From positions 1-30,737 of the IMG/VR virus record IMGVR_UViG_3300010413_000198: 30,737 nucleotides of DNA. The stretch is one strand, 5' to 3'. Below are positions 1 to 7,532 of this stretch, in pieces. Source of the DNA: a virus. How positions within the stretch are numbered: the stretch's first letter is position 1; each line of letters starts with the position of its first letter. Both the position numbers and the translations under genes were made by a program. The notes under the pieces were generated by a model. That model was not told where the DNA came from. It was given only the letters and a program-made list of their open reading frames with translations, and ran no database searches.

Positions 1-131
1 GACTCAGCGGTGACGATGCCGCCGAAGTCCGGCTTTTCAATCGGCACATGCTGGACACCTACCACAAGGCCCGCGAGGCCGGAAAGTCGCATCACGACGC
101 CGCGCTGGCCGCCTATGAGGTTATGGACTGA
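1..131 (+). CDS. C-terminal end of an unknown protein (5' partial)
   Basis: An open frame enters from the left edge and ends at a TGA that overlaps the next start codon (TGATG), as in translationally coupled phage genes. Only about 42 residues are visible. They are mostly helical and rich in Ala, His and Glu, with the ending AALAAYEVMD. I recognise no family. The upstream part lies outside the window, so neither start nor function can be judged. Confidence 0.6.
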   Translation, partial: LSGDDAAEVRLFNRHMLDTYHKAREAGKSHHDAALAAYEVMD

Positions 132-634
132 TGCAGACCCTTCTTCCGTATCCTGACTTTGCAAAAAGTGCGGCCTGTTTGGACAGGAAACGGCTCGGCA
201 ACCAGCGCAACGAAGCCTTCATCGTTCTTCGCACGAACCGTCAGGGGCCATTGTGCTTGTTCCGTCTCAAGACAGACGACCAAAAAGGCGGGTTCGTTTA
301 TGGCCCGATTCCAGCCGATGTTCCCGAAGGTCACGTCATCCGCCGGACTCCGTGGTACGCGCACGCCACCGCTCGGATGTGGCGCGGCTATGATGTGGCG
401 TTGCGCCTCTACGGCCGCACGATCTGCGAAGAATGGATTTCCCGCGGTTACCGTGATTCCATGAGGGATAGATTTTGCGATGGCCCGGTTTTCCATCAAC
501 ACCCGCCATGGCTCGGCGATCCCGCCTTCCACCTTGCGCACCAGTCCAATTTGATCCGCAAGGATCCCGCCCACTATCGCCCGATTTTCGGCAACGATGT
601 CCCCGATGATTTGCCCTATATTTGGCCGGTCTGA
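131..634 (+). CDS. pyrimidine dimer DNA glycosylase-like protein (MSMEG_6728-type)
   Basis: The 167-residue product matches from memory the small bacterial and phage family named after MSMEG_6728, which is related to pyrimidine dimer DNA glycosylases. Visible hallmarks are the N-terminus MQTLLPYPDF, the basic block LDRKRLGNQRNEA (about residues 18-30), RMWRGYDVALRLYG near the middle, and the ending PPWLGDP then LRKDPxHYRPxF and DVPDDLPYIWP. Such enzymes are expected to remove UV-damaged pyrimidines. Here the activity is inferred from the family only. The start overlaps the stop of the preceding gene (TGATG), which supports coupling. A longer opposite-strand frame over the same bases shows no family signature and is a shadow. 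Confidence 0.8.
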   Translation: MQTLLPYPDFAKSAACLDRKRLGNQRNEAFIVLRTNRQGPLCLFRLKTDDQKGGFVYGPIPADVPEGHVIRRTPWYAHATARMWRGYDVALRLYGRTICEEWISRGYRDSMRDRFCDGPVFHQHPPWLGDPAFHLAHQSNLIRKDPAHYRPIFGNDVPDDLPYIWPV

Positions 635-652
635 CGGCCGGAAGGAGAAGAG

Positions 653-796
653 ATGAAAAAGCGGAAAAAGAAAGTCAAGAAGCAAGCCAAAAAGAAGTCC
701 TTCGGTTTTGCCGAACTTTCACGGTCACAGCAGCAGGCCAAGCAGGAAGCACAAACAACACACTCCCGGGCCGTTGCAGACCACTACGAACGCTGA
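653..796 (+). CDS. small, very basic hypothetical protein (47 aa)
   Basis: A 48-codon frame starts 18 nt after the preceding stop, behind a clear ribosome-binding site (GGAAGGAGAAGAG before ATG). The first 15 residues are almost all Lys and Arg (MKKRKKKVKKQAKKK), followed by a Gln/Ala-rich tail. This is a nucleic-acid-binding or disordered composition. No family is recognised. It is the last gene of the plus-strand run and ends 4 nt before the convergent minus-strand unit. No terminator hairpin is visible between them. Confidence 0.6.
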   Translation: MKKRKKKVKKQAKKKSFGFAELSRSQQQAKQEAQTTHSRAVADHYER

Positions 797-799
797 ATT

Positions 800-1072
800 C
801 TAGGGGTCATAGATCGGAAGCTTCTCTCCGGTCTCAGGATCCTTTGGCCACGTTCCGGGGCCGTCCGGATAATATTCTTTTCTGCGGATCATTTCGTAAT
901 CGTATGGGAAAATCTTGCCTTGAGGATTCACAGTCACGGCTCGGCCTCCCCAGTCTAAGGTGACCCCAACTACCTTGTCCACGTAACCATCCGACTCGTT
1001 TTCCTTGGTTTGTCTCAGGATCTTCAAGAGATGCCTGCGTCTGAACCAACGGCGAATGGCTTTTATGATCAT
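800..1072 (-). CDS. hypothetical protein (90 aa)
   Basis: The start ATG overlaps the stop of the upstream gene (ATGA), so translation is probably coupled. The N-terminus is strongly basic and possibly amphipathic (MIIKAIRRWFRRRHLLK). The rest is a compact domain with VVGVTLDWGGRAVTV and a C-terminus rich in Pro, Asp and Tyr (KLPIYDP). The longer in-frame extension upstream is not used because it would run antiparallel to real coding sequence in another frame. I recognise no family. It is the last gene of the minus-strand unit that includes the primase-helicase. Confidence 0.6.
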   Translation of the reverse strand: MIIKAIRRWFRRRHLLKILRQTKENESDGYVDKVVGVTLDWGGRAVTVNPQGKIFPYDYEMIRRKEYYPDGPGTWPKDPETGEKLPIYDP

Positions 1073-1320
1073 GGTTCTTCGATCTCCAACTTTCGCCGGG
1101 CTTCGCAGTTCGGGCCATGAACCTTTCTCGTTACCGGCAACATTTGGACGACCGGAACTTTGCCGACCATCGTTGTCACCGGAATGATCACTGTCTCGGT
1201 CGGGCAACTGCACGGCGGGGGCGGGTTCTGACAAATGCCGACGATCACCATGATCAGGCATGCGACCAGACCCAAAACAGTGAGAATGAGACCGAATTTC
1301 AAAACCTTTTCTTCGTTCAT
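1069..1320 (-). CDS. small single-pass membrane protein (83 aa)
   Basis: ATG overlaps the stop of the primase-helicase gene (TGATG) and has GAGGAG six bases upstream. Residues about 7-29 form one hydrophobic membrane segment (FGLILTVLGLVACLIMVIV). It is followed by a proline/cysteine stretch (NPPPPCSCP) and a soluble tail. It ends in LEIEEP, the same last six residues as the upstream primase-helicase, probably because both junctions keep a Shine-Dalgarno-like GARGARCC for the next gene. No function is recognised. A phage holin or spanin cannot be argued from one segment alone. Confidence 0.65.
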   Translation of the reverse strand: MNEEKVLKFGLILTVLGLVACLIMVIVGICQNPPPPCSCPTETVIIPVTTMVGKVPVVQMLPVTRKVHGPNCEARRKLEIEEP

Positions 1321-3287
1321 CACGGCTCCTCGATTTCCAAGCCTGCGAGCTCATCGATTTCAGGTTCTGACGACTCGGCTTCGTTTTTATTACCCGGTTT
1401 TTCGCCGTCGGCAATCCGCCTCGCCCGTTTCAGCAAACGTTCGGCTTTGACCTTGCCGCCACCCGTCTTTTCCTGAATATCGTCAATCAGTTCTTCTTTG
1501 CTGCCTTCCGGATTCGCGGAAACGACTTCCAAGGCGAGCCCGAGTTTGTCATCGTCATCGCTGAACGGGTGGAAGCGCAGTGTCTCCGTGTTCAGGCTCA
1601 AGTCGATGGGTTCGGGTTCCTCGGCGTCACGCAGTTCGAAGTGCGCGGTGATGTACTTGCGGCGACTCACGGTGTCCCTGAATTTCTTCGCCACCATGAC
1701 ATGAGCGTTCCCCCAGTCCATGATGACCGACGAGCCCCGAATCCGGGCGCCGTGGCTTCCCTTGTTCGAATCGTTCGGTTTGTTGTGGTGGTGGACAATA
1801 ACGGTTCCCATCAGTCCGGCTTCACGAGCGGCCCATTCGATGTTTTCCAGAATGGCGCTCATTTCGTCGACCCGGTTCTCGTTCTTGCGGTGAAACCGCG
1901 CGAGAGGGTCGACGATGAGATACGACATTTTCTTGCGTTCAAGGGCCTCCCTCAAAATCCGGGCGTGTTTGGGTTGCCCGAAGTCGAGGCGCCCATTGTA
2001 AAAATGGAGCGGAAAGCGTTCCCACAACGACTCACGGCTGGCGGCGACGGTGTCGAGCCGGAACTTGAGCGATCCCCGGGAAACCTCGGCCTGCATGTAG
2101 CATACCGGCCCCGGCAGATTGACCCTGAACTGGTCCATGAACTCACCTTCGACGCCGGAGAGCAACAACATCAAATCCGTGACGAGCAACGATTTTCCGC
2201 TCTTGGATTCTCCGGAAAGAAAGCACATCCCACCGGCAGGCAGTATCCGCTCGACGGCGAAACGCAGCGGCGGCGCGTTGATGATGTCCTTTGCGGTCTC
2301 GAACACCAGAACCGAGCCGACTTCGTCACGCCGCAACGATTCGACTTCGGCGGTTCCGACGGCCTTGCGGAACGTGCGCTGAAAATAGTTTTCGTCGTTG
2401 TGACGCTCTTTCTCTTCGAGCATCTTCGCTGAAATGCCGTTGTTGGGATCATAGAAGATTTCGCGAATCTGGTCTTCGCTGAACCCAGCGACAAGCAGAC
2501 CGACCATGACCTTGAAGTCGATGGCGCTCCGGTCGACTTCCTTGGTGTCGTCCTTGGCCGCATACTTGGTCTCTGCCGCGGCTTCATGACCGCCGAGAAC
2601 CACGGTCCGCAGATCCCATCCGATGTCTTTGAAGGTCGCGGTGTCGATCGGAATCTGGCCTTCCCAGACCGCGTCGACATCCATGCTCAACAGCTCGCAC
2701 TGCGGACTTTCCAGAATGCCGTGATGCTTCCAGTTATAGGTCCCCGGGAGCCGCATGACCCGCGCCGGATTCGAAACGACTTTGTCGCCGCCCCAACGCT
2801 CCGCGAGGTCTTCGCAATCCTTCTTGACGTCCTTGATCGGTTTGGGTTGCGGGTAGAAGAAATACAGGTGCAGGCCTTTGCCGCTGGCGATGAATACCGA
2901 AGCCGGGATGTCGTCCTGCTCGATCATGGCCTCCCAGAATTCCTGCGATTTGTCGATGTCCACCCATGCCGCCGTCGCGACTTCGACATCTTCGTCTTTG
3001 CCCATCCTGCCGCGGCCTGTCGGCGTCTTCGCACGTGGAGCCGCGCCGAACCAGATTTCATAACCCTGTCGATTATTGTCGAGAACCCAGTCCGCGATGG
3101 AGAGATCGAAGGAGCGTTCCAGATTCTCGACCTTGCAGTATTCGGAGATCAGACCCGGCGCTCCGCTGATCTCGCAATGCGGTGATTTCTTTCCGCGAAA
3201 TTCGACCCAGCTTCCCTTCGGGGCATCGCGGAAAAGTCGAAGCAGAAATTCCTGTGCGGATCTCAGTGCGTGTTTCGTCGGCAGCAT
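1320..3287 (-). CDS. primase-helicase: AEP-type primase fused to RepA-like RecA-fold helicase
   Basis: The 655-residue protein should lay primers and unwind DNA at the phage fork. The N-terminal half looks like an archaeo-eukaryotic primase/PrimPol: the acidic pair VDID (about 109-112), SGKGLH (about 135-140) and the conserved R-MRLPGTYNWK region (about 176-187). A PriCT-like helical section follows (about 260-310). The C-terminal half is a RepA/AAA_25-type RecA-fold ATPase: Walker A GESKSGKS (359-366), Walker B YLIVDPLARF, a VIVHHHNKP sensor and a GSHGARIRGSS loop typical of RepA-like hexameric helicases. The start is set at the ATG behind a run of seven G, about 10 nt upstream. A TTG twelve codons earlier is possible but lacks support. 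It lies in one minus-strand unit with small genes of unknown role. Confidence 0.85.
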   Translation of the reverse strand: MLPTKHALRSAQEFLLRLFRDAPKGSWVEFRGKKSPHCEISGAPGLISEYCKVENLERSFDLSIADWVLDNNRQGYEIWFGAAPRAKTPTGRGRMGKDEDVEVATAAWVDIDKSQEFWEAMIEQDDIPASVFIASGKGLHLYFFYPQPKPIKDVKKDCEDLAERWGGDKVVSNPARVMRLPGTYNWKHHGILESPQCELLSMDVDAVWEGQIPIDTATFKDIGWDLRTVVLGGHEAAAETKYAAKDDTKEVDRSAIDFKVMVGLLVAGFSEDQIREIFYDPNNGISAKMLEEKERHNDENYFQRTFRKAVGTAEVESLRRDEVGSVLVFETAKDIINAPPLRFAVERILPAGGMCFLSGESKSGKSLLVTDLMLLLSGVEGEFMDQFRVNLPGPVCYMQAEVSRGSLKFRLDTVAASRESLWERFPLHFYNGRLDFGQPKHARILREALERKKMSYLIVDPLARFHRKNENRVDEMSAILENIEWAAREAGLMGTVIVHHHNKPNDSNKGSHGARIRGSSVIMDWGNAHVMVAKKFRDTVSRRKYITAHFELRDAEEPEPIDLSLNTETLRFHPFSDDDDKLGLALEVVSANPEGSKEELIDDIQEKTGGGKVKAERLLKRARRIADGEKPGNKNEAESSEPEIDELAGLEIEEP

Positions 3288-3310
3288 TGTGAACGGTCCC
3301 CCCCTTTGGT

Positions 3311-3745
3311 CTATTGAACGCAAGCCACCAAAATCCGGCCGAAGTTTGCTCCATGTCGTTTAACGTCGTCGATGGAATAAACGACGTACCGAACCGAAAC
3401 GCGGTGGGTACATCCGTTTTCGTAAACACTGGCGTCGGCGGAAAGTTCTATTTCGACTTCGTGCCGGTCTCCATAGATTTCATTATGACCACACGAAACG
3501 GCGTTGTCGAACCGACAGGTCACGTCGATCCAACGAACTTTTACGATCCGCCTGACTTCCTGACGAAAGATGCGGCCGATTTTCAGCTTCAACTGGTGGA
3601 AAGCCCGTTCGGGATTTTTCGCATCGCGATCTTTCTGATGCGCCAGACGGAATGCCTTTCCGACGGCAGCACGTTTGCGCCGGTTCGTGGCGCTGTTCAG
3701 AACACGCAGACAGTCGGCAACGGGATCCACGTTCTTCGGTTTCAT
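3311..3745 (-). CDS. hypothetical protein (144 aa)
   Basis: ATG is preceded by a strong ribosome-binding site (TAGGAGGGCAAG), and the stop lies 23 nt before the primase-helicase start. The N-terminal third is helical and basic (NRRKRAAVGKAFRLAHQKDRD). The C-terminal two-thirds alternate in a beta pattern with charged residues (HEVEIELSADASVYENG, VSVRYVVYS). No motif is recognised. A competing plus-strand frame of 150 codons over the same bases has no ribosome-binding site and is taken as a shadow. Confidence 0.65.
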   Translation of the reverse strand: MKPKNVDPVADCLRVLNSATNRRKRAAVGKAFRLAHQKDRDAKNPERAFHQLKLKIGRIFRQEVRRIVKVRWIDVTCRFDNAVSCGHNEIYGDRHEVEIELSADASVYENGCTHRVSVRYVVYSIDDVKRHGANFGRILVACVQ

Positions 3746-3768
3746 CTTGCCCTCCTAGAGAAATGAAA

Positions 3769-4113
3769 TCACGGTTCGACGACTTCGTAGATGTTTTCGA
3801 ATTCTTCCAACGTAATCGCTCCGAACTTCCCGGTCGAATACGTTATGATGACGTTCCCGGGGCAAACAACGCCTTCGTGGCCGCCGGGGCTGTTCTCGGA
3901 TTCGATGAACCCGTGTTCCACCATCGAGAACGCACAGTTCGGACATTCCATGGACCCGCGGCGATCAGGAACCCGAAACCTTCTCACAATCTTTCCTTCG
4001 GTCTTGAGAGGTTTGCCATCGGAATCCCGAATCCACTCGGACTCGTCACGAGGATGATCGCCGTTTTCGTGCCAATAATGGGCTTCAAGAAGTTCCTTGA
4101 CTCTGACCAGCAT
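3769..4113 (-). CDS. small phage zinc-binding protein (114 aa)
   Basis: The start chosen is the ATG behind GAGGAGGTCAAA. A longer frame upstream runs into the fucosyltransferase gene. The middle carries CPNC (about residue 57), then HGFI and GGHEGVVCPGN, ending in FENIYEVVEP. This order (CxxC, HG-W/F-I, GGH-VCPG, F--YE) matches, from memory, a widespread family of small phage proteins of unknown function that probably bind zinc. It sits 11 nt after the glycosyltransferase stop in the same unit. Confidence 0.7.
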   Translation of the reverse strand: MLVRVKELLEAHYWHENGDHPRDESEWIRDSDGKPLKTEGKIVRRFRVPDRRGSMECPNCAFSMVEHGFIESENSPGGHEGVVCPGNVIITYSTGKFGAITLEEFENIYEVVEP

Positions 4114-4124
4114 TTTGACCTCCT

Positions 4125-4910
4125 CTATATTTTCAACCAACGTTCCGGAACGATGTTCGCGGCACAGCGTCCAACGGATTCTTCGCAGAACCATTTGTGC
4201 GGAGCCACGATCTGCGATCCCGCGTTTTCGCCGAGCCATGCCGCCCACCACGAGAACGTCGAATTCGAGACGATATGATCGCCGAAAAGCGACATCGCGA
4301 AAAGATGCCCGATTTCATTGTCTTCGAGCGCGAACATCGCGCCTTCGACACCGCCGAAACGCAGGCGGACATAGTCGGGATCATCGCTGAAAAAGACGAA
4401 TTTGCGGCCCTTGAACTGGGCCATCGCACGTTCATAATAATCGGTGCGGTCCGCCAAATTGACGAAGACGTCGGAGAATCGCGAGATATAATCGCCACGA
4501 CGCACATGAACGACGACCGGGTTCTGTTCGAAGATTTTCGACCACCGAAGGAAGACAGATGTCGAGATCTCGGCGTTCGACGTGAACATTTCCTTCACGA
4601 TGAGTTTGCAGTGCTCGAAATATTTCTCGTTCTGGAAATAGCCGGTGATGAAGTTCTCGCCGGATTGCGGCACGAACGGCATGAAAAGTGAATCCGGAAA
4701 AACGATCTTTTCATGATCGGCAACGTCGAGATCTTCGACAATCGGAAACGGGTTCTTGAAAGACTCCGCATATTCCCAATTCGGCAACACCCACCGGCAC
4801 CGGTTTCGAGTCGCGATGCCGATTGTGGCCGCGACTTGGAAAAGCTGGTTTCCGAGACGGCCTTTCTTTCCGAGATCGACGGGGACAACGACGGTTTGCT
4901 GCTCGCTCAT
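4125..4910 (-). CDS. alpha-1,2-fucosyltransferase-like enzyme (GT11)
   Basis: The 261-residue protein carries the GT11 hallmarks in order: GRLGNQLFQ (17-25), VVHVRRGDY (133-141), FFSDDPDYV (about 173-181) and SNSTFSWWAAWLG (215-227). Family members move fucose from GDP-fucose to a sugar 2-OH. The VRRGDY motif is the donor-binding site. Length is close to bacterial members (about 280). ATG is chosen over an upstream in-frame ATG because AAAGG lies 7 nt before it. In a phage this may decorate the host surface, a virion protein or a modified DNA base, and the sequence does not say which. A second glycosyltransferase of another family lies at 24233-24904. Confidence 0.85.
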   Translation of the reverse strand: MSEQQTVVVPVDLGKKGRLGNQLFQVAATIGIATRNRCRWVLPNWEYAESFKNPFPIVEDLDVADHEKIVFPDSLFMPFVPQSGENFITGYFQNEKYFEHCKLIVKEMFTSNAEISTSVFLRWSKIFEQNPVVVHVRRGDYISRFSDVFVNLADRTDYYERAMAQFKGRKFVFFSDDPDYVRLRFGGVEGAMFALEDNEIGHLFAMSLFGDHIVSNSTFSWWAAWLGENAGSQIVAPHKWFCEESVGRCAANIVPERWLKI

Positions 4911-5159
4911 ATCTTCGCCTTTCTTCAAATTCAAAATAAACCCGGCCAGCCTATTGGAACACGGGAGGGCGTTTCATGTCGGCTGGCCGGGGTTTCAGGG
5001 ATGGAGTGTTCCGGTGGTTATCCAAGAATTGTGCTGAGCGTACCACACACTTTCGAAATAGATTGAGAACAATCTTGGTTTTCAAAGCGTCGGCTTTCAA
5101 GGTTTGGGAACCTAAAAATACTCGTTCACAATTTGGCCGGAACATTGCTCCACCAATGA
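4911..5159. other. intergenic region with hairpins between tRNA and fucosyltransferase gene
   Basis: No convincing gene is visible. The region holds an interrupted inverted repeat with 14-nt arms at 4938-4951 and 4981-4995 (CGGCCAGCC/GGCTGGCCG cores, one extra G, 29-nt loop), directly upstream of the fucosyltransferase start. There is also a perfect 6-bp hairpin AGATTG-loop-CAATCT near 5060-5080. A 64-codon minus-strand frame (4951-5145) has no ribosome-binding site or recognisable sequence and was not called. The hairpins could be a leader structure or end the tRNA transcript, but no good T-run follows. Confidence 0.5.
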
Positions 5160-5233
5160 CGGACCCGGCAGGACTTGAACCTGCGACCGTCGGATTAGAA
5201 ATCCGATGCTCTATCCTACTGAGCTACGGGTCT
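5160..5233 (-). tRNA. tRNA-Arg (anticodon UCU)
   Basis: The minus strand folds as a full cloverleaf. The acceptor is GACCCG paired with CGGGTC. The D arm is GCTC...GAGC. The anticodon arm is TCGGA/TCCGA around the loop TTTCTAA, giving anticodon TCT. The T arm is GCAGG-TTCAAGT-CCTGC. The discriminator is G and CCA is not encoded. The outermost acceptor pair would be A1-C72, a mismatch, so the end could be frayed or processed. It should read AGA (and AGG) codons, which are uncommon in the CGN-rich phage genes here. Confidence 0.95.
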
Positions 5234-5762
5234 ATATGCCCCACGTTCCCCCGATCCTCTACGCAAGAGGAAAGTTTTACATCCGAGAACTGCGGGACAA
5301 AATTTGGTCGGGGCCAGGATGGTACGTCCTTGGCCCCTTTCGGAACCCCGGTTACCGTTAAAGCGCGGGAGTGCGCCAGCATCGATTTCCGGAAGTCCCC
5401 AATTTTACGCCTTCCCGTGGCCGGTCATGCCCCGGCTCGGTCTTAGCTTTCAAGGCCATGCACAGCCTATCAGCATCTTTGCCTCCTAGACCACAGGAGC
5501 CAGTCACGCCACCCAGAGTTAAACGGCCTGTTCGTGGTTCGCCACGCCGCACGGAAAGGCTTGAACCCAATTTGAAAAGAACGAAAAGGATCTGTGATCA
5601 TCCGGTGGGTCCTGCCCCCACTTATCGCGGTCCCCTTCACCACGGACGCACTCATGGTTGAGGCCAGCGCACACCTGCCGCGAACCCCGCTGGTCGTGCA
5701 CGTCATATCGCCGTGCTGCGGATGTCATAGACCCAAATTTTGAAAGAACTGGATGGCTCGTT
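5234..5762. other. 529-nt region without convincing genes, rich in hairpins
   Basis: Lies between the tRNA and the HNH endonuclease. Frames of 60-96 codons exist on both strands but none has a good ribosome-binding site plus a plausible sequence. On the minus strand there is a strong hairpin pairing GGGGCCAAGGA with TCCTGGCCCC (around 5310-5340), a CCTCT/AGAGG hairpin just upstream of the tRNA, a GCCGG/CCGGC hairpin near 5425-5445, and AGGAGG-CAAAG-ATG near 5480 that opens only an 8-codon frame. An imperfect direct repeat occurs at 5565-5582 and 5731-5749 (ACCCAATTTGAAAAGAAC and ACCCAAATTTTGAAAGAAC). It could encode a structured RNA or be remnant DNA of the mobile HNH gene. Confidence 0.45.
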
Positions 5763-6272
5763 TTAACCGGCTTTTATCTCTTTGTAAAATTTCCGTTTTA
5801 CAATCCCGGCGACTGTCGATTTTGCGATGCCGTACTTCTTAGCCAAGCAATTATACGAAAGCCCACGATCTCTGTCTAAAAGCAGTGACACTATTTGTTT
5901 TTCTGAAAGACGTCGCCTTGCACGTGCTGCCGTCGCCGCATGCGCTTTGCGAATGTGTTCCGAACGGTCCATCATGTTTTGACTTGGGGACCCTAGCGCC
6001 AAATTTTCAAAGCGATTATCAAGACTATTACCGTTAAGGTGCCTTACCTGAACTCCAGCTTTTAGCATCGCTTCGCCGAATAACATAAAGGCTACAAATC
6101 TATGAACCTTAATTTTTATATTTTGTTCAGTCGCAACTGAATAATAACCATTGCTACTAACAAATACCGACATTTTCCGCCCACGTGGTGACAAAACATC
6201 GCCGTTAGGCGTTACCGTGAAGCCATTCTCTTTGGCGCGGCGGAGGGCTGTAACAAGCTTTGATTCTTTCAT
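5763..6272 (-). CDS. HNH homing endonuclease with C-terminal DNA-binding repeat
   Basis: The 169-residue protein has the phage HNH pattern VHRFVAFMLFGEA (about 56-68) then VRHLNGNSLDNRFENLALGS (about 76-95) and QNMMDR. The C-terminus (about 120-165) is a helix-turn-helix-like segment, SYNCLAKKYGIAKSTVAGI, as in intron-encoded nuclease repeats that read the target. Such enzymes cut a specific intron- or gene-free site and spread their own gene. It looks free-standing: no intron or split gene is visible around it. Codon use is more AT-rich than its neighbours, which fits recent arrival. Its ATG follows a copy of the recurring GAGAAGAAGGT element. Confidence 0.85.
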   Translation of the reverse strand: MKESKLVTALRRAKENGFTVTPNGDVLSPRGRKMSVFVSSNGYYSVATEQNIKIKVHRFVAFMLFGEAMLKAGVQVRHLNGNSLDNRFENLALGSPSQNMMDRSEHIRKAHAATAARARRRLSEKQIVSLLLDRDRGLSYNCLAKKYGIAKSTVAGIVKRKFYKEIKAG

Positions 6273-6274
6273 GT

Positions 6275-6310
6275 CTATAATACCTTCTTCTCGCCGTTTC
6301 AGAGAATTTC
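6275..6310 (-). promoter_or_regulatory. recurring bipartite element, copy A
   Basis: Proximal box GAGAAGAAGGTATTATA on the minus strand (GAGAAGAAGGT at 6292-6282), preceded without a gap by the distal box GAAATTCTCTGAAACGGC (6310-6293). The same two boxes at the same spacing occur at five other places in the window. Here it ends 3 nt before the HNH endonuclease ATG and overlaps the last codons of the upstream gene. It could be a promoter, an operator or a conserved 5' untranslated region. AGAAGG also lies at a usable ribosome-binding distance. Confidence 0.6.
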
Positions 6311-6628
6311 GATGATTTTTTCAATCTCTTCGTAAGTTTTCCCGCCGCGGACGAGAAAAACAACGAGGCGGTTACGAATTCGCGTTTCCAAGCTGTCGCT
6401 CGTCTTCCAGTTTTTATCCATGTCAACTAAAAACGATTCGTGACCTGATTCGGTGAACGACAAAACACCGTCAGTCTCCTCGATGATGCCTTCCGATAAA
6501 AACAGTTTCACCGCTTCGTTGATTTTTTCGACCGGCAATTCGAAATAATTTGAGATCTTTTCGGCACCACCGGTTTTGTTCGCATACAAATAAACGGCAA
6601 CCGCAAAGCGGTAAACATTGAGTCTCAT
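6299..6628 (-). CDS. winged-helix-like small protein (109 aa)
   Basis: The start is set at the ATG behind GGAAAGAAT. An ATG eight codons earlier overlaps the upstream stop but lacks a ribosome-binding site. The N-terminal 65 residues read like a winged-helix domain: YRFAVAVYLYANKTGGAEKISNYF, then helices EKINEAVKLFLSEGIIEE and a wing TDGVLSFTESGHES. The C-terminus has a basic helix and KTYEEIEKIIEIL. It lies 17 nt after the larger winged-helix gene and probably shares its transcript. The DNA-binding role is inferred from the pattern. A target is unknown. Confidence 0.65.
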   Translation of the reverse strand: MRLNVYRFAVAVYLYANKTGGAEKISNYFELPVEKINEAVKLFLSEGIIEETDGVLSFTESGHESFLVDMDKNWKTSDSLETRIRNRLVVFLVRGGKTYEEIEKIIEIL

Positions 6629-6645
6629 ATTCTTTCCGGATTTTC

Positions 6646-7362
6646 CTAGCATGCGATCGTCGAAGCGGCACGAACCGGCCACTTTTCGGTCATGCAGAGC
6701 AGAGCAAGTTCGCGCATATTCTGACCGTCAATGCGCTCGCCCGGAAACCGTTTTTTGAGGACGCCACGAACGCGGTTCAGGATCCGCATTTTCGGCGTTT
6801 GTCGAATCGGCGGCCTGTTTTTGAATGTTCTGATGGCCTTACCAAGAAGCACGCCGAACGAAAACGCGAAAAACGACTCGACTTTGACGATGCCCTGAAG
6901 ATTCAGGACATAATCGATTTCGTATCCCGTCCGCGTTTTGAAAAGCTCGTAGATGAGATGCGACCGCCAACCGATCGCTTTCAGGTCGCGCCTGCGTTCC
7001 TGATTGTCTTTGATGTGACCGACGACGTCCGATGTCAGGTTTTGGCGGTGGCTGTTCGTTTTCCGCATCGCGTCCTCAAGCCTGATGGATCCAAGCGGCG
7101 TCGTTTCCCAGATCTTGAATCGACCTCGGCGGCGTGTTTGCCGCACGTATTCGAGCGCGAGCAAGGCTTTCAGGACCTTCGAGACCCTTGTCGCCTCAAC
7201 CCCTGTCGCCATGCTTATGTCGCGGATCGTGCCTGCTCCGGCCTGCAAAATTCCAAGCACGAGCAGCCGGTTCTCTGTCCATCGGAAATCATGTTCCCTT
7301 CGAAGCTTTGCTTTGAGTTCGGGGTGAAGCCCCAGCGGTTTCGACACGGGAAACGGTATCAC
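6646..7362 (-). CDS. winged helix-turn-helix regulator-like protein (238 aa)
   Basis: Residues about 26-95 look like a MarR/winged-helix DNA-binding domain: RWTENRLLVLGIL, TIRDISMATGVEATRVSKVL as helix-turn-helix, and ALEYVRQTRRRGRFKIWETT as the wing ending in TPLG. The remaining 140 residues are basic, with a hydrophobic stretch VESFFAFSFGVLLGKAI, and match no family I know. The start is GTG (ATA CCG follows) with AAAGGA nine bases upstream. No better ATG lies nearby. It is the first long gene after a structured leader and may regulate early genes or itself. That is inference from domain and context. Confidence 0.7.
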   Translation of the reverse strand: MIPFPVSKPLGLHPELKAKLRREHDFRWTENRLLVLGILQAGAGTIRDISMATGVEATRVSKVLKALLALEYVRQTRRRGRFKIWETTPLGSIRLEDAMRKTNSHRQNLTSDVVGHIKDNQERRRDLKAIGWRSHLIYELFKTRTGYEIDYVLNLQGIVKVESFFAFSFGVLLGKAIRTFKNRPPIRQTPKMRILNRVRGVLKKRFPGERIDGQNMRELALLCMTEKWPVRAASTIAC

Positions 7363-7376
7363 GGCGTTTTATCCTT

Positions 7377-7532
7377 TCAGTTCTGAGTAGACAAAAAGAA
7401 AGCCCCGATCTGAGGCGCCTGTGCAGCTTGAGAAACAATCACGGCAGTTGGAGGACTTTCGTGAAAGTCGCACAAGCGCCCCTGATCGGGGCGCGTTCGG
7501 ACACGAATTTTCAACCGCGATCTTCTCAACAC
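7377..7532 (-). CDS. possible leader ORF (51 aa)
   Basis: A GTG start has an ideal GGAGG six bases upstream (7543-7539), and the frame ends 14 nt before the GTG of the regulator gene. The product (MLRRSRLKIRVRTRP at the N-terminus, IGAFFLSTQN at the end) resembles no family. The GGAGG lies in one arm of a long inverted repeat, so translation could be masked by RNA structure. It may be a true small protein, a leader peptide, or chance within a structured RNA. Another reading frame over the same stretch is equally open, which weakens the case. Confidence 0.3.
   Translation of the reverse strand: MLRRSRLKIRVRTRPDQGRLCDFHESPPTAVIVSQAAQAPQIGAFFLSTQN

Noticed and set aside
1569-2432. 287-codon plus-strand frame opposite the primase-helicase
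   Set aside because: The minus strand encodes Walker motifs over the same bases, and the plus frame shows nothing recognisable.
3314-3766. 150-codon plus-strand frame
   Set aside because: Opposite a minus-strand gene with a strong AGGAGG. No ribosome-binding site of its own and no neighbours on that strand.
4976-5446. 156-codon plus-strand frame
   Set aside because: It crosses the tRNA on the opposite strand. The peptide around AGLEPATVGLEIRCSILL is the well-known false product of reading a tRNA backwards.
5519-5728. 69-codon minus-strand frame in the non-coding region
   Set aside because: Weak start context and a composition like translated structured RNA. Kept only as part of the region description.
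5763-6272. Group I intron around the HNH gene
   Set aside because: No split exon on either side and no convincing intron core pairing could be found by eye. A covariance-model search would settle it.
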